Source: JBDTYT01 sp040005555 | GTDB taxonomy: Bacteria > Actinomycetota > UBA4738 > HRBIN12 | DNA length: 12,765 nt | Assembly: GCA_040005555.1 (NCBI GenBank) | Contig: JBDTYT010000050.1 | Location: 1 to 12,765, forward strand | Direction of reading: 5' to 3' | Part shown: one piece after another, positions 12,548-12,765 of the stretch | Layout of the letters: each line of letters begins with the position of its first letter | Position numbering within the stretch: position 1 is the first letter of the stretch | Translations under genes and position numbers: made by a program | Notes under the pieces: model-generated | The model's database searches: none | What the model saw: only the letters and a program-made list of their open reading frames with translations | Told to the model about the DNA's origin: nothing

Positions 12548-12765
12548 TCACGCGTCGGCGAGCCAGGCGTCGATCGCATCGGCGAGCCCGCGCTTGGTGG
12601 CATCATCGGCGAACGAGGCCACGACACCGGAATGTGCGAGCGCCGCGAGGGCCTCGTCGTCCATACCGAAGGTCCACCTGCACGCTTCGTACTCCCCCGC
12701 GAGCGGCGAGGTGAACATCGAGGGGTCGTCCGAGTTCAGGGTCACGAGGAGTCCGGCCTCGAGGA
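12548..12765 (-). CDS. add: Adenosine deaminase, C-terminal part (5' end outside the window)
   Basis: Seventy-one codons plus stop are visible, running off the right edge. The sequence LVTLNSDDPSMF contains the hallmark SDDP of adenosine/adenine deaminases, in which the first Asp is the last zinc ligand and the next contacts the purine. It is followed by the usual LAGEYEACRWTFGMDDEALAALAHSG helix pair and a closing IDAWLADA helix. The full enzyme would hydrolyse adenosine to inosine (or, in the related branch, adenine to hypoxanthine) in purine salvage; the distinguishing N-terminal residues are not in the window. The apparent start at 12745 is an internal GTG, because homology continues upstream of it (LEAGL). 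It reads toward the CGNR operon on the same strand, with a gap of about 100 nt. Confidence 0.88.
   Translation of the reverse strand, partial: LEAGLLVTLNSDDPSMFTSPLAGEYEACRWTFGMDDEALAALAHSGVVASFADDATKRGLADAIDAWLADA

Overview
This window comes from a high-GC bacterium, most likely an Actinomycetota. The base composition, the many GTG starts and a PhoP/TcrX-like two-component pair all point that way, as do an actinobacterial-type membrane redox operon and a CGNR regulator. I cannot place it at genus level. It holds 17 protein-coding loci: 14 complete, two cut by the window edges (a response regulator at the left, adenosine deaminase at the right) and one that is a broken remnant. I see no tRNA, rRNA, CRISPR array, transposase or integrase.

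Left, plus strand (1-1728): the DNA-binding end of an OmpR-family response regulator, followed by a complete HAMP/HisKA/HATPase sensor kinase. Converging on it on the minus strand is a tightly packed five-gene operon read from 5625 down to 1778. Its order is a small membrane-anchored Ser/Gly-rich protein, an ApbE-type flavin transferase, a ferric-reductase-like di-haem membrane protein, a NuoF-like FMN/Fe-S NAD(P)H oxidoreductase and a small three-cysteine ferredoxin. Every junction overlaps by 1-4 nt. The inferred role is movement of electrons between cytoplasmic NAD(P)H/ferredoxin and membrane haem, and possibly to a flavin-bearing acceptor outside. Upstream of the operon (5726-5765) is a ladder of 7-mers at an exact 11-bp period. 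It resembles the mycobacterial PhoP box and suggests control by a PhoP-like regulator, perhaps the one at the left edge.

Middle (5783-7420): a VOC-fold protein on the minus strand, divergent from an arsenate reductase (arsC) and a RimJ/RimL-type acetyltransferase on the plus strand. The acetyltransferase tail overlaps, on the opposite strand, a 38-44 codon remnant of a LuxR-type helix-turn-helix domain.

Right, minus strand: a second operon (10998 to 7421) of PLP-dependent decarboxylase, two-domain chromate transporter chrA and a protein with two CDGSH sites around a ferredoxin-like domain. Then comes a CGNR zinc-finger regulator with an EamA/DMT exporter (12450 to 11086), preceded by an AT-rich palindrome, and finally the C-terminus of adenosine deaminase.

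The main candidates for something under-described are the flavin/haem/Fe-S redox operon with its altered cofactor motifs and PhoP-box-like control region, and the pairing of chrA with a triple Fe-S-site protein.
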